In this document: piece after piece, positions 13,004 through 13,240 of the stretch
Layout of the letters: every line of letters begins with the position of its first letter
Position numbering within the stretch: position 1 is the stretch's first letter
Assembly (NCBI GenBank): GCA_020847355.1
Contig: JADLCG010000164.1
Span: 1-13,240 of the forward strand
Direction of reading: 5' to 3'
From: Anaerolineales bacterium
Lineage (GTDB): Bacteria > Chloroflexota > Anaerolineae > Anaerolineales > Villigracilaceae
Length of the DNA stretch: 13,240 bases
Notes under the pieces: model-generated
Databases searched by the model: none
Told to the model about the DNA's origin: nothing
Seen by the model: only the letters and a program-made list of their open reading frames with translations
Translations under genes and position numbers: made by a program

Positions 13004-13240
13004 CTGGTTGTCGCTTCGCGCAAAACCGGCAAAAACGCTTCCAAGACCGCCCTAATCAAATTGACCGGAACGGCGTTACCGGCTTGCTTGCGCGTCTGCG
13101 ATTCGCTCACGGCAATCTTGAACGAATCCGGAAAGCCTTGTAAGCGCAACATTTCTCGCGGAGTCAAGCGCCGCTTTCCATCCACCAGCAAATAATTATA
13201 AGAAGCGCCCGCCCGCAAAGCGCAAGAATACGGATAGGAA
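13000..13240 (-). CDS. dcm: C5-cytosine DNA methyltransferase, C-terminal part (cut by window edge)
   Basis: The last 80 codons of a gene entering from beyond the window end are present, and the frame is open to the edge. Visible are the final conserved motifs of C5 methyltransferases: RRLTPREMLRLQGFPD (motif IX) and SQTRKQAGNAVPV (motif X, contributing to the AdoMet pocket), preceded by LRAGASYNYLL. The catalytic PCQ motif and the target-recognition region lie outside, so the methylated sequence is unknown and the symbol is used in the generic sense. The stop overlaps the start of vsr by four bases, the classic partnership of methylation with repair of deamination damage. The rest of the gene, and any restriction enzyme, would be further along. 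Confidence 0.9.
   Translation of the reverse strand, partial: SYPYSCALRAGASYNYLLVDGKRRLTPREMLRLQGFPDSFKIAVSESQTRKQAGNAVPVNLIRAVLEAFLPVLREATTR

Overview
The window looks like a stretch of a Chloroflexota chromosome, most probably class Anaerolineae. This is inferred from style rather than from a marker gene. Several exported proteins carry an N-terminal anchor followed by a Thr/Pro-rich linker, there are two lipoproteins with LSAC/LNAC lipoboxes, base composition is mid-GC, and the protein families resemble those common in that group. No rRNA, tRNA, CRISPR array, insertion sequence or integrase is visible, and gene density is high.

Layout. (1) 25-3859, plus strand: a phosphonate/phosphite-type ABC importer in the order binding lipoprotein (phnD), ATPase (phnC), permease (phnE). 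A strong hairpin follows phnD and a bidirectional terminator closes the unit. The permease is about twice the usual length. It has an extracytoplasmic Ig-like domain at the N-terminus, and a block of about 230 residues with extra membrane segments splits the canonical domain. No C-P lyase or other phosphonate-degrading gene is in view. (2) 3905-5837, minus strand: a two-gene operon encoding a PucC/BCD-type major-facilitator transporter and a MerR-like DNA-binding protein with a helical C-terminal domain. A 13-bp perfect inverted repeat lies just upstream. (3) 6024-6596, plus strand: a lone HD-domain hydrolase with a recognisable sigma70 promoter. It runs head-on into a GT-C type membrane glycosyltransferase (6597-8204, minus), and the two stop codons abut inside a 14-bp palindrome. 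(4) 8270-10318, minus strand: a three-gene operon of anchored surface proteins. These are a parvulin-type PPIase lipoprotein, a single-TM protein with a beta-rich outer domain, and a small two-TM protein with a Lys-rich coiled-coil tail. A terminator ends it. (5) 10407-12499, minus strand: groES-groEL with a clear sigma70 promoter, a CIRCE-type HrcA operator of variant sequence, and a strong terminator. (6) 12602-13240, minus strand: a Vsr-type mismatch endonuclease overlapping by 4 bp the end of a C5-cytosine DNA methyltransferase that continues beyond the window.

How the genes work together. PhnDCE should import a phosphonate, phosphite or similar oxyanion, with the captured substrate handed from a membrane-tethered lipoprotein to the unusual permease. 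The MFS transporter and the MerR-like protein look like a self-regulated transport unit. The PPIase probably helps fold exported proteins, possibly including its two operon partners. GroESL is the heat-shock chaperonin under HrcA control. Vsr should repair T:G mismatches arising from deamination of the methyltransferase's 5-methylcytosines. Most of the window is ordinary. The points most worth a second look are the permease architecture, the transporter-regulator pair with its palindrome, the variant CIRCE, two candidate leaderless promoters and the methyltransferase-Vsr pair.
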